Below, piece after piece: positions 63,272-64,000 of a stretch of DNA of 64,000 nt. Under the pieces are notes generated by a model that saw only the letters and a list, made by a program, of their open reading frames with translations, was not told the origin of the DNA and made no database searches. The stretch's first letter is position 1; each line of letters begins with the position of its first letter. This stretch comes from Siccibacter turicensis LMG 23730. GTDB lineage: Bacteria; Pseudomonadota; Gammaproteobacteria; Enterobacterales; Enterobacteriaceae. A program made the translations under genes and the position numbers. The DNA is taken from positions 355,063 to 419,062 of the forward strand of contig NZ_AWFZ01000050.1 of assembly GCF_000463155.2 (NCBI RefSeq), given 5' to 3'.

Positions 63272-64000
63272 TTAACGCCCTTTCTTTTTACGTCCCGGCT
63301 GGTTAAAGCGTTTACGCGACGCCAGCTCCGCCGGGGTTTTCGCCATGTTTTTGCCGCCGCTGGCGGAGGGCGCTTTGGCCACGGCCGCTTTCGGTTTCGC
63401 CTTCTTCACCGCTTTCGCCGGTTTTGCCTCCGACGACGAGTTCTCAATCAGCTTAAACAGCTCAATCAGCTCATCGGCGGTCAGATCGCGCCACTCGCCC
63501 GGCGGTAACCCGGCAACGCTGACGTTCATGATACGGGTACGCTCAAGCTTCGTGACCTCAAAACCAAAGTGTTCACACATGCGGCGTATCTGACGGTTCA
63601 GGCCCTGCACCAGCACGATACGAAACGAGAACGGCCCCTCTTTTTTCACCTTACACTTTTTGGTCATGGTGCCGAGGATCGGTACGCCCGCGCCCATACC
63701 GCGAATAAACTCGTCGGTCACCGGCTTGTTTACCGTGACCACGTACTCTTTTTCGTGGTCGTTACCGGCACGCAGGATTTTGTTCACCAGGTCGCCGTGA
63801 TTGGTGAGAAAAATCAGCCCCTGAGAGTCTTTGTCCAGCCGCCCAATCGGGAAGATGCGGGTGCTGTGGTTAACGTAGTCGACGATGTTGTCACGCTCGC
63901 CCTCTTCGGTGGTGCTCACTACGCCAACCGGCTTATTCAGCGCGATAAAGACCAGGTCCTCTTCGTTACGCGGTTCAATCAGCTGACCGTTAACCTTTAC
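63272..64000 (-). CDS. rluF: 23S rRNA pseudouridine synthase RluF, C-terminal part (cut by window edge)
   Basis: The reverse strand stays open from the stop at 63272 to base 64000, giving 242 residues without the start; the E. coli protein is 290. The catalytic aspartate is in [17 protein letters not shown], followed by [16 protein letters not shown] and [10 protein letters not shown] basic Lys/Ala-rich tail ends [11 protein letters not shown]. The missing part should be the S4-like domain. RluF modifies U2604 in 23S rRNA and, in E. coli, U35 of tRNA-Tyr. Confidence 0.95.
   Translation of the reverse strand, partial: VKVNGQLIEPRNEEDLVFIALNKPVGVVSTTEEGERDNIVDYVNHSTRIFPIGRLDKDSQGLIFLTNHGDLVNKILRAGNDHEKEYVVTVNKPVTDEFIRGMGAGVPILGTMTKKCKVKKEGPFSFRIVLVQGLNRQIRRMCEHFGFEVTKLERTRIMNVSVAGLPPGEWRDLTADELIELFKLIENSSSEAKPAKAVKKAKPKAAVAKAPSASGGKNMAKTPAELASRKRFNQPGRKKKGR

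Overview
This 64 kb window is chromosomal DNA from a member of the Enterobacteriaceae. Nearly every protein matches an Escherichia coli K-12 counterpart in length and motifs, and the order follows the E. coli block from crfC/phnA through acs-actP, soxRS, ssb-uvrA, tyrB-alr-dnaB, zur, lexA, plsB, ubiCA and the mal genes to pgi, lysC and rluF. Third positions are GC-rich, and several E. coli loci are missing (the phn operon body, the nrf operon), while a lone wza-wzb-wzc set is present. This points to an Enterobacter/Klebsiella-type relative rather than E. coli; the genus is an inference. I see no tRNA, rRNA, prophage, insertion sequence or CRISPR array. Layout: 1-4.2 kb holds crfC (cut by the window edge), phnA, an Aer-type chemoreceptor with a sigma-28 promoter, and an isolated phnO. 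4.2-10 kb is acetate and glutamate metabolism and transport (gltP, then acs-yjcH-actP as an operon). 10-16.1 kb is accessory: an unrecognised 307-residue secreted protein, a wza-wzb-wzc polysaccharide-export operon and a divergent LysR regulator. 16-24 kb has yjcE, ghxP behind a cluster of PurR-like boxes, a glutathione transferase, soxR/soxS with an intact SoxR operator, pdeC and yjcB. 24-33.7 kb is replication, repair and amino-acid metabolism (ssb, uvrA, yjbR-yjbQ, tyrB, alr, dnaB, qorA). 33.8-38.2 kb is stress and metal homeostasis (pspG, dusA, a TraF-like outer-membrane protein, a cupin, zur, yjbJ). 38.4-45 kb is dinF-lexA, dgkA, plsB and ubiC-ubiA. 45-52.7 kb is the complete maltose regulon (malM-lamB-malK against malE-malF-malG). 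52.8-57.7 kb is psiE, a stand-alone sugar acyltransferase and yjbEFGH. 57.9-64 kb is pgi, lysC behind a lysine riboswitch, panS, yjbD and rluF (cut by the window edge). The most interesting inferred connection concerns cell-surface polysaccharide. In E. coli the group 4 capsule operon carries gfcABCD followed by gfcE-etp-etk. Here yjbEFGH (gfcABCD-type) and a wza-wzb-wzc set (gfcE-etp-etk-type) both occur, about 40 kb apart, each next to an unusual neighbour: a secreted orphan protein and a LysR regulator at one, a nucleotide-sugar-type acyltransferase at the other. They may form one split secretion system. Other notable signals are a pair of long imperfect inverted repeats (between dnaB and alr, and between the lysC promoter candidate and its riboswitch), a terminator-like UUCG hairpin at the very start of the predicted sigma-28 transcript of the chemoreceptor gene, and a UbiC C-terminal extension that runs over the ubiA start.
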